DNA of 23,768 bases from an uncultured Clostridium sp. (GCA_900557165.1 USRS01000030.1:1-23768); one strand, 5' to 3'. Shown: positions 1-9,349, numbered from the stretch's first letter. Numbers and translations: made by a program. Notes: a model not told the origin generated them from the sequence alone.

Positions 1-1234
1 TGGTAGAACATTAGTAACTAAAAACTCATTCAGGGTTTTAAATACTCTTTACACTCTTGGACCATCACCAGAACCAAACTTAACAGTACTTTGGTCTAAC
101 CACTTCCCACAAGGATTCAAAGATTTCTGTTCTCAAGTATCAATAGATACAAGTTCAGTTCAATATGAAAACGACGACTTAATGAGACCATACTGGGGAG
201 ATGACTACGGAATAGCTTGTTGTGTATCTGCAATGAAAATAGGTAAACAAATGCAATTCTTCGGAGCTAGAGTTAACTTAGCTAAAACATTATTATACGC
301 TATAAACGGTGGGGTTGATGAAAAATCAGGTGCTCAAGTAGGACCAAGATTCGAACCAATAACTTCTGAATACTTAGATTACGATGAAGTAATGGCTAGA
401 TTCGAACCATTCACTGACTGGTTAGCTAACCTTTATGTAAATACATTAAATGTAATCCACTACATGCATGATAAATACTCTTATGAAGCATTAGAAATGG
501 CTTTACATGATAGAGACGTATTCAGAACTATGGCTTGTGGTATAGCTGGTTTATCAGTTGCTGCTGACTCATTATCTGCTATAAAACATGCTAAAGTTAA
601 AACTATAAGAAACGAAGCTGGTATAGCTGTAGACTTCGAAATAGAAGGAGATTATCCAAAATACGGAAACAACGATGATAGAGTTGATGATATAGCTGTA
701 TACTTAGTTGAGTCTATGATGAATAAAATAAGAAAAAATAAAACTTATAGAAATTCAGTTCATACTCAATCTGTACTTACTATAACTTCAAACGTTGTTT
801 ACGGTAAGAAAACTGGTAACACTCCATGTGGTAGAAAAGCTGGTGCTCCATTCGCTCCAGGGGCTAACCCAATGCACGGAAGAGATAACAGCGGAGCTTT
901 AGCTTCATTAGCTTCTGTTGCTAAATTACCATACGAGCATTCTCAAGATGGTATATCTAATACTTTCTCTATAGTACCAGGTGCTTTAGGAAAGAACATG
1001 GACGAAAGAGTTTCTAACCTTTCTTCTATGATGGATGGATACTTCGGAGATGGAGCTCATCACTTAAACGTTAACGTATTCGATAGAGCTACTTTAGAAG
1101 ATGCTATGGAACATCCAGAAAAATATCCTCAATTAACAATAAGAGTTTCAGGATACGCTGTTAACTTCATCAAATTAACTAAAGAACAACAATTAGATGT
1201 TATAAACAGAACATTCCACGGAAAAATGGCTTAA
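1..1234 (+). CDS. pflB: Pyruvate formate-lyase (formate C-acetyltransferase), C-terminal part
   Basis: Cytosolic glycyl-radical enzyme that converts pyruvate and CoA to acetyl-CoA and formate. The gene is cut by the left edge; the open frame is readable from base 2, giving about 410 residues. The usual length is about 760, so roughly 345 residues are missing. The adjacent catalytic cysteines are present in GIACCVS (codons 218-223), and the glycyl-radical site in RVSGYAVNF has its Gly codon at 1151-1153. The ACCVS pair is the hallmark of true PFL rather than diol dehydratase, choline lyase or other glycyl-radical enzymes. A strong terminator follows, and the activating enzyme pflA lies 247 bases downstream on the same strand. 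An ATG at 182 is internal and is not a start. Identity is very secure. Confidence 0.97.
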   Translation, partial: GRTLVTKNSFRVLNTLYTLGPSPEPNLTVLWSNHFPQGFKDFCSQVSIDTSSVQYENDDLMRPYWGDDYGIACCVSAMKIGKQMQFFGARVNLAKTLLYAINGGVDEKSGAQVGPRFEPITSEYLDYDEVMARFEPFTDWLANLYVNTLNVIHYMHDKYSYEALEMALHDRDVFRTMACGIAGLSVAADSLSAIKHAKVKTIRNEAGIAVDFEIEGDYPKYGNNDDRVDDIAVYLVESMMNKIRKNKTYRNSVHTQSVLTITSNVVYGKKTGNTPCGRKAGAPFAPGANPMHGRDNSGALASLASVAKLPYEHSQDGISNTFSIVPGALGKNMDERVSNLSSMMDGYFGDGAHHLNVNVFDRATLEDAMEHPEKYPQLTIRVSGYAVNFIKLTKEQQLDVINRTFHGKMA

Positions 1235-1256
1235 TCTTAATTGATAAAATACAAGT

Positions 1257-1286
1257 AAAAAGACTAAATTCATTTTTAGTCTTTTT
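1257..1286 (+). terminator. Rho-independent terminator after pflB
   Basis: A 12-bp perfect stem (1257-1268 with 1275-1286) has a 6-base loop and ends in a T-rich arm, 22 bases after the pflB stop. It separates pflB from pflA, so pflA probably has its own promoter in 1290-1470 or depends on read-through. I see only a weak TATAAT at 1407-1412 there, without a convincing -35. Confidence 0.85.
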
Positions 1287-1481
1287 ATTTTACCCTTTTT
1301 ATTAAATTTTCATAAATAAAATATATTTTGATTAAAATAATAATTAGAAAACTAAAAATTTAAGATATAGATGTTACTCTTTATAGATTTATCTATACAG
1401 TTAATCTATAATATCTTTTAAATATTGTATGTATATTCTTTATCTTTTTTGGTTTTAATAATTAGTTTTACGAGGTGCGAT

Positions 1482-2222
1482 ATGACTAAAGGAAGAATTC
1501 ATTCAATAGAAACATTTGGTACAGTTGATGGACCTGGAATAAGAAGTGTATTATTTTTACAAGGCTGTCCATTAAGATGTAAATACTGCCATAATAGAGA
1601 TACTTGGGATCCAAAAGGTGGAACTGAATACACAGCTGATGAATTAATAAACAACGTATCTAGATACTCTTCTTACTGGAAAGCATCTGGCGGTGGAATA
1701 ACTGCATCTGGTGGTGAAGCTACTTTACAATTAGATTTTCTTCTTGAATTATTTAAAAAAGCAAAAGAAAAAAATATTCATACTTGTTTAGATACATCAG
1801 GTTTTGTTGATATAGAAAAAATAGATAAGGTTCTTGATTATACTGACTTAGTATTACTTGATTTTAAACATATGGTAGAAGAAGAAGCTATCAACCTAAC
1901 AGGTGTTGGTATTGAAAAAACTATAAAATTAGCAAAACATTTAGATGAAAGAAATATACCTATTTGGTTTAGACATGTTCTAGTTCCTGGTGTAACTGAT
2001 AGTGAAGAAAATTTTTCAAAAATAGGTGAATTTGCTGCTACTTTAAATAATATAGATAGACTTGAAATCCTACCTTACCATACTATGGGTGTTCATAAGT
2101 GGGAAAACATGGGCCTTAAATATGATTTAAAAGATGTTAGAGATGCTAATGATGAAGATGTTGCAAGAGCTGCAGAAATCATTGAAAGATACGGTGTTAA
2201 AGTTTTTAATAGCAAAAAATAA
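1482..2222 (+). CDS. pflA: Pyruvate formate-lyase-activating enzyme (radical SAM)
   Basis: Installs the glycyl radical on PflB using S-adenosylmethionine and a 4Fe-4S cluster. The cluster cysteines are C29, C33 and C36 in GCPLRCKYCHN, the radical-SAM C-x3-C-x2-C motif. A GGE-type SAM-binding stretch (SGGGITASGGEA) follows at about residues 67-78. I start the gene at ATG 1482, not at the in-frame ATG 1425: the site at 1471-1476 (CGAGGTG) lies just upstream, the protein becomes 246 residues (the usual length), and the extra N-terminus at 1425-1481 would be an atypical hydrophobic tail. It follows pflB on the same strand behind a terminator, the common pflB-pflA arrangement. A hairpin terminator ends the unit. 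Confidence 0.96.
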   Translation: MTKGRIHSIETFGTVDGPGIRSVLFLQGCPLRCKYCHNRDTWDPKGGTEYTADELINNVSRYSSYWKASGGGITASGGEATLQLDFLLELFKKAKEKNIHTCLDTSGFVDIEKIDKVLDYTDLVLLDFKHMVEEEAINLTGVGIEKTIKLAKHLDERNIPIWFRHVLVPGVTDSEENFSKIGEFAATLNNIDRLEILPYHTMGVHKWENMGLKYDLKDVRDANDEDVARAAEIIERYGVKVFNSKK

Positions 2223-2254
2223 TTAACTTTATAGATATTTCTATAAAATCTATT

Positions 2255-2285
2255 AAAGAAGTCTTATTTATTTTAAGGCTTCTTT
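2255..2285 (+). terminator. Terminator after pflA
   Basis: An 11-bp stem with one G-T pair (2255-2265 with 2275-2285) runs into T residues on the + strand, 32 bases after the pflA stop. It lies directly against the end of the convergent crcB gene. On the minus strand the T tract is poor, so it serves pflA mainly. Confidence 0.75.
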
Positions 2286-2286
2286 T

Positions 2287-2655
2287 TTATTTTATAATTC
2301 CCCTCCCTAATATAGCACCTCCTAAACTTAATAATAAATTTAATGCTATGTTAAAAATAGCTAGTAATAATTCTCCTTTTTCTATTAACTCCATAGTTTC
2401 ATAGCTAAATGTTGAAAATGTAGTTAATCCTCCTAAAAATCCTGTTGTTAAAAATAATTTCATATGAGGCGAAATTAAAGATGTCTTTAAAGTTAATTCC
2501 ATAACAATACCTATTATTAAAGAACCTAAAATATTAACAGTAAGAGTTCCTATGGGAATTTTCGACGTAAATAATTTTGATGCATATAAAGATATAAGAT
2601 ATCTCGTAGATGCTCCTATAAATCCTCCTAATCCAACAAAAACTATATTCATCAT
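2287..2655 (-). CDS. crcB: Fluoride ion channel/exporter CrcB (Fluc)
   Basis: Small four-helix membrane protein that lets fluoride leave the cell; Fluc channels work as antiparallel dimers. About 122 residues, the usual family size. Family features visible are the N-terminal GGFIGASTRYLIS, the PIGTLTVNILGSLIIG segment (the conserved GTLxVN) and TTGFLGGLTTFSTFSYE, which carries the conserved Phe residues of the fluoride track. The frame extends upstream to a TTG at 2667, but the ribosome site GGAGGTG sits within that extension. The start is therefore ATG 2655 or ATG 2652 (MNIVFVG); spacing slightly favours the second. I looked for a crcB fluoride riboswitch in 2656-2770 and do not see its motif. 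It stands alone between pflA and thiI; many Firmicutes carry two crcB copies, but only one is present here. Confidence 0.93.
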   Translation of the reverse strand: MMNIVFVGLGGFIGASTRYLISLYASKLFTSKIPIGTLTVNILGSLIIGIVMELTLKTSLISPHMKLFLTTGFLGGLTTFSTFSYETMELIEKGELLLAIFNIALNLLLSLGGAILGRGIIK

Positions 2656-2723
2656 TTTCACCTCCAAATAATATCTATTATCTTCTATATATTAACAATA
2701 TATATTCTGCACATTTTTCACAA

Positions 2724-2762
2724 AAAAATAAGCCCAATAGTTTAACTATTAGACTTATTTTT
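2724..2762 (-). terminator. Terminator after thiI
   Basis: A 17-position stem (2724-2740 with 2746-2762) has a 5-base loop. The two C-A oppositions on the + strand become G-U pairs on the minus strand, so the hairpin is complete only for minus-strand RNA. It starts right at the thiI stop and runs into a U tract. It terminates the desulfurase-thiI operon and insulates crcB. Confidence 0.85.
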
Positions 2763-2769
2763 ATTTAAA

Positions 2770-3966
<1,197 letters not shown>

Positions 3967-3979
3967 ATTTCACCTCTTA

Positions 3980-5131
3980 TTATCGTCTTTTTATTATCAT
4001 TCTTAAGTCATTTATTGAATCTTTTAAAACTTTAACAGTTTCTAATATTTCTTCTTCTGTATTAAAATCAGATAAACTAAATCTTATGGCACCTTCAATT
4101 TCATCTGGTGTAAGTTTTATTGCATTAAGAACATGACTTCCTTTTTTCTTAGAAGAACATGCAGACCCTGTAGAAACATAAATATTTTTTTGTTCTAAGA
4201 AATGAAGTAATACTTCTCCTCTTATGTTTTCAAAAGAAACATTTAATATATGGCAAACTCCATCCTCTGGTGAATTAATTTTTACACCATCTATATTTTT
4301 TAATATTTTTTCTTTTAATAAATTTTTTAGATTTTCTATTTTTTCTATTTTTGAATCTAAATCTTTATTCATTATTTCTACTGCTTTCCCAAGACCATAT
4401 ATACCTGGTACGTTTTCAGTTCCAGATCTTACTGATGATTCTTGTCCACCACCCGTTATAATAGGTTTTAATTTGCTATTTTCTTTAATATACATAAATC
4501 CTATTCCCTTTGGTCCATGGAATTTATGACCACTAACTGTCATAAAATCAATATTATATCTAGATGGTCTAAATTTAATTTTTGTATAAGATTGAACACA
4601 ATCCACGTGGAAGTATATTTTTTCATCTAAAGTTTTAAGATATTTACCTATTTCTTCTATTGGTTGAATACTTCCCACTTCATTATTAACATGCATTGTT
4701 GAAATTAATATAGTAGAGGGTTTTATTGCTTTTTTTAAATCTTCTATATTTATTTTTCCACTTTCATCAACTTCTAATAATGTTATTTCAAATCCTTCTT
4801 TTTCTAAATCAGCAAGTGTATTTAATACAGAAGGATGTTCTATCACTGTAGATATTATATGATTTTTAATTTTTCTAAAATTATAAGCAACACCTCTAAT
4901 TATTGTATTATTAGATTCTGTTCCTCCTGATGTAAAGAATATTTCTTTATCTTTTGTACCTAAAGTTCTTGCTATATTTTGTCTTATTTCTTTAATTTTT
5001 CTATCTACTTCTATTCCTTTTTTATGTAGTGAAGATGGATTTCCGTACTCTGTAGTAAGGGCTTTCACCATTTCTTCTACTACCTCATTATAAGGTTTTG
5101 TTGTAGCGCTATTATCTAAATAAATTTCCAT
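3980..5131 (-). CDS. Cysteine desulfurase (NifS/IscS family), partner of ThiI
   Basis: PLP enzyme that takes sulfur from cysteine as a protein persulfide and passes it to an acceptor. 383 residues. The Schiff-base lysine is K203 in SGHKFHGPKG, the cofactor-stacking His is H99 in EHPS, and the PLP-contacting Asp is in FHVDCVQS. The catalytic mobile-loop cysteine is C325 in STGSACSS, followed by KKKGSHVL, the group-I (IscS/NifS) layout. No iscU or iscR lies nearby. The neighbour is thiI, as with the Bacillus NifZ-ThiI pair, so tRNA thiolation is the likely job; a wider Fe-S role is possible. Start ATG 5131 has a weak AGGACGG site. An extended -10 promoter lies about 90 bases upstream. Confidence 0.93.
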   Translation of the reverse strand: MEIYLDNSATTKPYNEVVEEMVKALTTEYGNPSSLHKKGIEVDRKIKEIRQNIARTLGTKDKEIFFTSGGTESNNTIIRGVAYNFRKIKNHIISTVIEHPSVLNTLADLEKEGFEITLLEVDESGKINIEDLKKAIKPSTILISTMHVNNEVGSIQPIEEIGKYLKTLDEKIYFHVDCVQSYTKIKFRPSRYNIDFMTVSGHKFHGPKGIGFMYIKENSKLKPIITGGGQESSVRSGTENVPGIYGLGKAVEIMNKDLDSKIEKIENLKNLLKEKILKNIDGVKINSPEDGVCHILNVSFENIRGEVLLHFLEQKNIYVSTGSACSSKKKGSHVLNAIKLTPDEIEGAIRFSLSDFNTEEEILETVKVLKDSINDLRMIIKRR

Positions 5132-5219
5132 TTACTACACCGTCCTAATATATATTTTTTTGTTAATCTATTAATCAATTATATAATTTAATTAATTAGT
5201 AAAAATATTCGTATCTTCT

Positions 5220-5228
5220 ATTATACCA
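5220..5228 (-). promoter_or_regulatory. Extended -10 promoter for desulfurase-thiI
   Basis: Read on the minus strand, 5228-5220 is TGGTATAAT, a TG-extended consensus -10. The -35 region 17 bases upstream (TTAAAA) is poor, as is common with extended -10 promoters. It would start transcription near 5213 and give a leader of about 80 bases before the gene start at 5131. Confidence 0.6.
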
Positions 5229-5347
5229 TTTTTATACTTATTTTTTAATCTTATACTATAAAGTTTTCCTAAGATATATTAATTATATTAACATATTTTT
5301 ATCAAAATATAGTTTTTATTTTTTTATGTGCAATTTTTATTTTTTTA

Positions 5348-5376
5348 TTGATTTTTTTGTCGAATATTGTTATTAT
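5348..5376 (+). promoter_or_regulatory. Promoter for the candidate small RNA
   Basis: TTGATT at 5348-5353, a 17-base spacer and TATTAT at 5371-5376 form a good sigma-A promoter on the + strand. The predicted start near 5383 falls just before the first hairpin of the RNA at 5386, which supports both calls. No coding frame follows before the terminator at about 5489-5511. Confidence 0.6.
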
Positions 5377-5382
5377 ATATAT

Positions 5383-5518
5383 GTAGTTATCCCCTTGATA
5401 ACCCAATTAAAGTTTCTATTCAAATACCCCTTTTTATGAATAGATATATATTATGTCTAAGACGAATTAGATTTAATTTATCAGAACGAAAAAGAGCTTC
5501 CCCGGCTCTTTTTTTGTG
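5383..5518 (+). ncRNA. Candidate small regulatory RNA with C-rich loops
   Basis: A non-coding transcript is predicted between a sigma-A promoter and a strong terminator, about 135 bases in all. Three hairpins are visible. The first has a 6-bp stem (5386-5391 with 5397-5402) and loop CCCTT. The second has a 7-bp stem (5416-5422 with 5437-5443) and a 14-base loop containing ACCCCTTTTT. The third is the terminator, stem AAAGAGC/GCTCTTT with loop TTCCCCG, then seven T residues. Each loop shows a run of C next to U, complementary to Shine-Dalgarno sequences. This is the design of Firmicute RsaE/RoxS- and LhrC-type RNAs, which block ribosome sites. I recognise no named family. It lies between divergent genes and could alternatively be a long asparaginase leader that terminates early. 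Confidence 0.55.
5489..5511 (+). terminator. Terminator of the candidate small RNA
   Basis: A 7-bp G/C-containing stem AAAGAGC/GCTCTTT with loop TTCCCCG is followed by a run of T. The stem is symmetrical enough to work on the minus strand too, but the upstream promoter supports + strand use. It lies about 110 bases before the asparaginase start and upstream of its -10, so asparaginase is transcribed separately. Confidence 0.8.
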
Positions 5519-5577
5519 TTTAAATTTATACTAATATGATGAAATTATATAAAAAAAATAAATTTCATTTATATTTT

Positions 5578-5586
5578 TGGTATAAT
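5578..5586 (+). promoter_or_regulatory. Extended -10 promoter of asparaginase
   Basis: TGGTATAAT at 5578-5586 is a TG-extended consensus -10 with no clear -35. It predicts a start near 5593 and a very short leader of about 27 bases that includes the ribosome site AAGGAGGT at 5606-5613. Confidence 0.65.
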
Positions 5587-5619
5587 AAAATTAGCATTTA
5601 AATACAAGGAGGTAATATT

Positions 5620-6615
5620 ATGTCTATTAGAAAAAAGGTCGGTATACTATTTACTGGTGGAACTATTTCTATGACAATAGATAAAGAAATTGGTGCTAAT
5701 GTTCCAACTTTATCTGGAGAACAAATTATGTCTATGGCGACAAACGTTAAAGATGTTGCTGATTTTGAAATAAAAGATTTTGATGAAATTCCAGGACCTC
5801 ATATGACGCCTGATAAATTAATACAATTAAAACACTGTGTTTTAGATTTATTAAATAGAGATGATATATGTGGAGTAGTAATAACTCATGGAACGGATAG
5901 TTTAGAAGAAAGTGCTTACTTTCTTGACTTAGTTATAAATCATGAAAAACCTGTCATAGTAACAGGTGCTATGAGAAGTAGTTCTGAACTTGGTTATGAT
6001 GGCTCAAATAACTTATCATCTGCAATTTGTGTTGCCATATCAGAAAATGCAAAAAATAAAGGTGTTCTTGTTGTTTTAAATAATGAAGTGTTATTGGCAT
6101 CAGAAGCAACTAAAGTTGATACAATGGCATTAAATACTTTCCAAGCTCCAGTTAAGGGATCTTTAGGTATAGTAGATAACAACGAGCTTTTATTATTTAA
6201 AAATGTAACTCATAGAACATTTATAGATACTGATAATGTGGAAAATAAAGTTGCCTTATTCAAGTCAGGTATAGGTATGGATCAAACTTTTATAAAACAT
6301 GCTGTTGACATAGGATACAAAGGTATAGTTATAGAGGCAATGGGACGTGGTAATATACCTCCTGGGATGTACGAAGGGGTTAAATATGCTAGAGAAAATG
6401 GAGTTATAGTTGTTATAACTTCTAGATGTTCAACTGGTAGAGTTCATGACTCTTATGGTTATCTAGGTTCAGGAAGAGATCTAAAAAATATTGGATGCAT
6501 TTTTGCTGGAGACTTAAATGGACATAAATGTAGAATAAAATTAATGCTAGCATTAGGTAAAACTAATAATCTTGATGAAATAAAAGATTACTTTGAAAAA
6601 GGTATCTATTATTAA
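5620..6615 (+). CDS. ansA: L-asparaginase, cytosolic type
   Basis: Hydrolyses asparagine to aspartate and ammonia. 331 residues. Both conserved threonine motifs are present: LFTGGTIS (nucleophile T12) and ITHGTDSLEE (T92, D93). A lysine in the expected place (K164 in EATKVDT) completes the triad. GAMRSSSELGYDG is the usual substrate-loop neighbour. There is no signal peptide, so the enzyme is cytosolic, as with type I AnsA, although clostridial enzymes blur the type I/II line. The ribosome site AAGGAGGT is near-perfect and 6 bases from ATG 5620. The gene is monocistronic: its own extended -10 promoter lies in front and a strong bidirectional terminator behind. It lies near an amino-acid uptake operon but is convergent with it. 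Confidence 0.95.
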   Translation: MSIRKKVGILFTGGTISMTIDKEIGANVPTLSGEQIMSMATNVKDVADFEIKDFDEIPGPHMTPDKLIQLKHCVLDLLNRDDICGVVITHGTDSLEESAYFLDLVINHEKPVIVTGAMRSSSELGYDGSNNLSSAICVAISENAKNKGVLVVLNNEVLLASEATKVDTMALNTFQAPVKGSLGIVDNNELLLFKNVTHRTFIDTDNVENKVALFKSGIGMDQTFIKHAVDIGYKGIVIEAMGRGNIPPGMYEGVKYARENGVIVVITSRCSTGRVHDSYGYLGSGRDLKNIGCIFAGDLNGHKCRIKLMLALGKTNNLDEIKDYFEKGIYY

Positions 6616-6680
6616 TATTTTTTAAATTATAAAATTAGTATTATCCAATTTCATTACAATAATATATAGTATCTTTAATC

Positions 6681-6717
6681 AAAATAAGAACCTAATATTT
6701 CATTAGGTTCTTATTTT
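6681..6717. terminator. Bidirectional terminator between asparaginase and the amino-acid ABC operon
   Basis: A perfect 16-bp stem (6681-6696 with 6702-6717) has a 5-base loop and T-rich ends in both directions. It sits between two convergent genes and can end both units. Confidence 0.9.
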
Positions 6718-6739
6718 TATCATAAATAAATCAAAATTT

Positions 6740-7462
6740 TTATAATACTTTTGCTAAAAATTCTTTAGTTCTTTCATTTGTTGGGTTATTAAAAACATTT
6801 TCTGGCGTATCATTTTCTAATATTTTTCCACCATCAACAAATATAACTCTATCCGCTACTTCTTTTGCAAATGCCATCTCATGAGTTACAATAGCCATAG
6901 TCATACCTTCATTTGCAAGTTCTTTTATAACATCTAAAACTTCCTTTACCATCTCTGGATCTAGAGCTGATGTGGGCTCATCAAACAGCATCATATCAGG
7001 TTCCATGGCCAGTGCTCTTGCAATGGCTATTCTTTGTTTTTGTCCTCCTGATAATTGAGCTGGATATGCATCTTTTTTATCTAAAAGTCCTACTCTATCT
7101 AATAATATTTCAGCCTTTTTATTAGCTTGTTCTTTACTTATTTTTTTTATTTTTGTAGGTGCCAAAGTTATATTATCTAAAACAGTCATATGAGGAAATA
7201 GATTAAAATTTTGAAATACCATTCCTATATTTTGTCTAATTTTATCAATATTAACTTTCTTATCCGTAATATTTTCACCTTCAAATATTATTTTTCCATT
7301 AGTTGGTTCTTCTAATAAATTCATACATCTAAGTACTGTACTTTTTCCAGATCCACTAGGACCTACTATAGCAACTATCTCACCTTTATCTATATTTAAA
7401 TCTATGCCTTTAAGTACATGTACATCACCAAATGATTTATGCAAATTTTCTAGTCTTATCAT
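6740..7462 (-). CDS. Polar amino-acid ABC transporter, ATP-binding protein (HisP/GlnQ family)
   Basis: ATPase subunit that powers amino-acid import together with the permease and binding protein upstream. 240 residues from ATG 7462 ([12 protein letters not shown]), the usual length. Walker A is GPSGSGKST at 34-42, the Q-loop Q84, the signature LSGGQ at 137-141, Walker B MMLFDEP with D161 and E162, and the switch His H194 in VTHEM. A GTG at 7471 in frame is an alternative start: the AGGGG site is 3 bases from it but 12 from the ATG, so the start is not fully settled. The permease ends 21-30 bases upstream. Last gene of the T-box-controlled operon; a bidirectional terminator follows. Confidence 0.95.
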   Translation of the reverse strand: MIRLENLHKSFGDVHVLKGIDLNIDKGEIVAIVGPSGSGKSTVLRCMNLLEEPTNGKIIFEGENITDKKVNIDKIRQNIGMVFQNFNLFPHMTVLDNITLAPTKIKKISKEQANKKAEILLDRVGLLDKKDAYPAQLSGGQKQRIAIARALAMEPDMMLFDEPTSALDPEMVKEVLDVIKELANEGMTMAIVTHEMAFAKEVADRVIFVDGGKILENDTPENVFNNPTNERTKEFLAKVL

Positions 7463-7492
7463 ACTTATCACTATCCCCTAAAATTTATAATC

Positions 7493-8164
7493 CTAATTTG
7501 ATTGAGCTAATTTTTTCTCTAATAATCCAACTAACCATGATAATACTGTTGTTATTATAAGATACATTATAGCTGCTGCTATATATGGCTCAAAAGCTTT
7601 CATTATCGAAGTTCTTACTATACCAGCTCTAAACATTAACTCTTGAACTCCTATAACTGATATTATAGAAGATTCTTTTACAAGAGTTATAAATTCATTC
7701 CCAAGAGCAGGTAATACATTTTTTATAGCTTGAGGTACTATAACATATTTCATTGTATCAACATATCCAAGTCCTAATGATCTACTTGCTTCCATTTGTC
7801 CTTTGTCTACAGATTGTATACCTGATCTAAAAATTTCTGCCACATATGCACTGGAATTTATTGATAGAGCAAAGGCTCCTGAAATAAAATCACTTGATAT
7901 AAATCCTATATCTGGAAAACTTATACCAAATTGAGGCAATCCAAAGTATATAATAAAAATTTGTACAAATAAAGGTGTTCCTCTAAGTATTTGAACATAT
8001 GCACTTGCTGGCCATTTTAATATTTTAAATTTAGACATTTTCATCAAACAAATTATAAGTCCCAATATAAAACCAAATACTAAAGCTACTAAAGAAATTA
8101 ATATCGTTACTTTGGCCCCTTCAAGTATTAACCCATAGTATCCATTTAATCTACTAAAATCCAT
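7493..8164 (-). CDS. Polar amino-acid ABC transporter permease (HisM/GlnP family)
   Basis: Membrane subunit of the importer. 223 residues with several hydrophobic segments: about 12-38, 55-75 (containing ILRGTPLFVQ), 95-112 and 180-215. The EAA loop that docks on the ATPase is EASRSLGLGYVDTMKYVIVPQA, positions about 132-153. As a single permease gene it should form a homodimer. It lies 24 bases downstream of the binding-protein gene and directly upstream of the ATPase gene. The order binding protein-permease-ATPase matches arginine (Bacillus yqiXYZ/artPQR) and cystine importers; sequence alone does not settle the substrate. Start ATG 8164 follows a GGAGATGGGG stretch. Confidence 0.94.
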   Translation of the reverse strand: MDFSRLNGYYGLILEGAKVTILISLVALVFGFILGLIICLMKMSKFKILKWPASAYVQILRGTPLFVQIFIIYFGLPQFGISFPDIGFISSDFISGAFALSINSSAYVAEIFRSGIQSVDKGQMEASRSLGLGYVDTMKYVIVPQAIKNVLPALGNEFITLVKESSIISVIGVQELMFRAGIVRTSIMKAFEPYIAAAIMYLIITTVLSWLVGLLEKKLAQSN

Positions 8165-8188
8165 ATCCCCATCTCCTACTTAAACTGA

Positions 8189-9034
8189 CTATTTTTCTTC
8201 TGCTAGTTTTAGTGCATCTTGCATATATCCATCCATTTTATTATCATCTTTTAATCTTTTTATAGTATCATTTATTGATTTTACTAAAGAAGTGTTATCA
8301 CAATCATCTGTTGATTTTTTAATAGCAGCAGCTGTAGATTCTGCAACTTCTTGACCAACGGTAGTTTTGCCTATTGCTAAACCATCATATTGACCTATAT
8401 TTATATTTGCAACATTTTTACCAGTTACTATAACATCTATATTTCCATTTTGAAGGTCCATCATTAAATCTGGGACTCTTTTTAATTGTTTTGCACTAGT
8501 TATTCCTAATTTATTAGTTACATAATCTGCTTGAGTTGTACCACTTTGTACTCCAACTTTTAAATTTTTTAGATCATCTGCAGATTTAACCATATCTTCT
8601 TTTCCTTTTTTAACTACACAAACATTACTATCTTCATAAAATAATTCTGAGAAATCAACACTTTTCTTTCTTTCTTCATTTGGAGTCATTCCTGATAAAA
8701 CTATATCAACTTTTCCTGCATCTAAAGCTCCAAGCAATCCATCAAAATCCATATCTTTATATTCAATCTTAACTCCTATATCTTTTGCAATTTCTTCTGC
8801 CATAGTTATATCAAAACCTACTATTTTATCTTTGCCATCTACCTTTTTATGAAATTCATATGGTGCATAATCAGCACTCGTACCAACTACTAATACCCCT
8901 GCATCTTTTATTTGTTGTAGTTTATCTTTTGATGTTGTCTCATCTGTGTTATCACTACTACTTGAACATCCTACTAACGATATAGTCATCATCGCTGCTA
9001 ATGTTAACCCTAATATTTTTTTTAATCCTTTCAT
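8189..9034 (-). CDS. Amino-acid-binding lipoprotein of an ABC importer (SBP family 3)
   Basis: Captures a polar amino acid outside the cell and hands it to the permease. 281 residues. A lipoprotein signal peptide is clear: basic MKGLKK, a hydrophobic core and lipobox SLVGC with C23 as the anchored cysteine, then a Ser-rich linker. Family-3 features include VGTSADYAPYEF near residue 52, VGFDITMAEEIAKDIG, FDGLLGALDAGKVDIVLSGMT and VGVQSGTTQ. The start ATG 9034 has a good GGGGGAG site 7 bases upstream. First gene of the operon and directly downstream of the T-box leader, so its expression should rise when one aminoacyl-tRNA becomes uncharged. Substrate candidates from the leader are arginine or glutamate. 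Confidence 0.94.
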   Translation of the reverse strand: MKGLKKILGLTLAAMMTISLVGCSSSSDNTDETTSKDKLQQIKDAGVLVVGTSADYAPYEFHKKVDGKDKIVGFDITMAEEIAKDIGVKIEYKDMDFDGLLGALDAGKVDIVLSGMTPNEERKKSVDFSELFYEDSNVCVVKKGKEDMVKSADDLKNLKVGVQSGTTQADYVTNKLGITSAKQLKRVPDLMMDLQNGNIDVIVTGKNVANINIGQYDGLAIGKTTVGQEVAESTAAAIKKSTDDCDNTSLVKSINDTIKRLKDDNKMDGYMQDALKLAEEK

Positions 9035-9083
9035 ATAAAATCTCCCCCTTTTATAAATTTATATATAGTTTCATTTTTAAAAC

Positions 9084-9343
9084 AAAAAAGTCTCTTAGTC
9101 ATTATGACTAAGAGACGAATTAACCGCGTTACCACTCTTGTTGATATAATCCAAAATAATTAGAATTATATCCTCTCAAACCTTTAAGGCAGGTGCTACC
9201 TATTATCGTACTAAATTTCTGATAATCTTCTCCAAAGCTCTCTTCACACTAAACTTTATTATTAGGCTCACACCAAACCCTAACTCGCTGAAACTCCATT
9301 TAGGTTACCCTCTTTTTCCTAGAATTTTCTTTTATAAATTGTT
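9084..9343 (-). promoter_or_regulatory. T-box riboswitch of the amino-acid transporter operon
   Basis: A tRNA-sensing leader of about 260 bases on the minus strand. The hallmark T-box sequence AGAGTGGTAACGCGG is at 9138-9124. It is followed by a 12-bp terminator hairpin (9090-9101 with 9105-9116) and a run of T (9089-9084). Stem I is recognisable from about 9327: an apical AGCGAG ... GGTTTGGTG segment, then GTGTGAAGAGAGCTTTGGAG on the 3' side of the specifier loop. Uncharged tRNA bound to the specifier codon and the T-box favours the antiterminator and switches the operon on. In the register GAA-codon-A the specifier reads GAG (Glu); one base later it reads AGA (Arg). The leader lies between the helicase gene end and the binding-protein gene. 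Confidence 0.95.
9090..9116 (-). terminator. Regulated terminator of the T-box
   Basis: The 12-bp perfect stem has a 3-base loop and is followed on the minus strand by six T residues. It forms when the T-box is not engaged by uncharged tRNA, ending transcription about 50 bases before the binding-protein start. Confidence 0.9.
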
Positions 9344-9349
9344 AATAAG

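Noticed and set aside
1290..1470. Rex or Fnr operator before pflA
   Set aside because: I looked for TTGTGAAA-type or TTGAT-ATCAA palindromes and saw only A/T-rich half matches that are expected by chance.
1425..1481. Longer pflA starting at ATG 1425
   Set aside because: It would add an atypical hydrophobic tail; ATG 1482 has a ribosome site and gives the family length of 246.
5383..5518. 6S RNA as identity of the small RNA
   Set aside because: 6S RNA is one long hairpin with a central bubble whose two ends pair. Here separate short hairpins follow one another and the ends do not pair.
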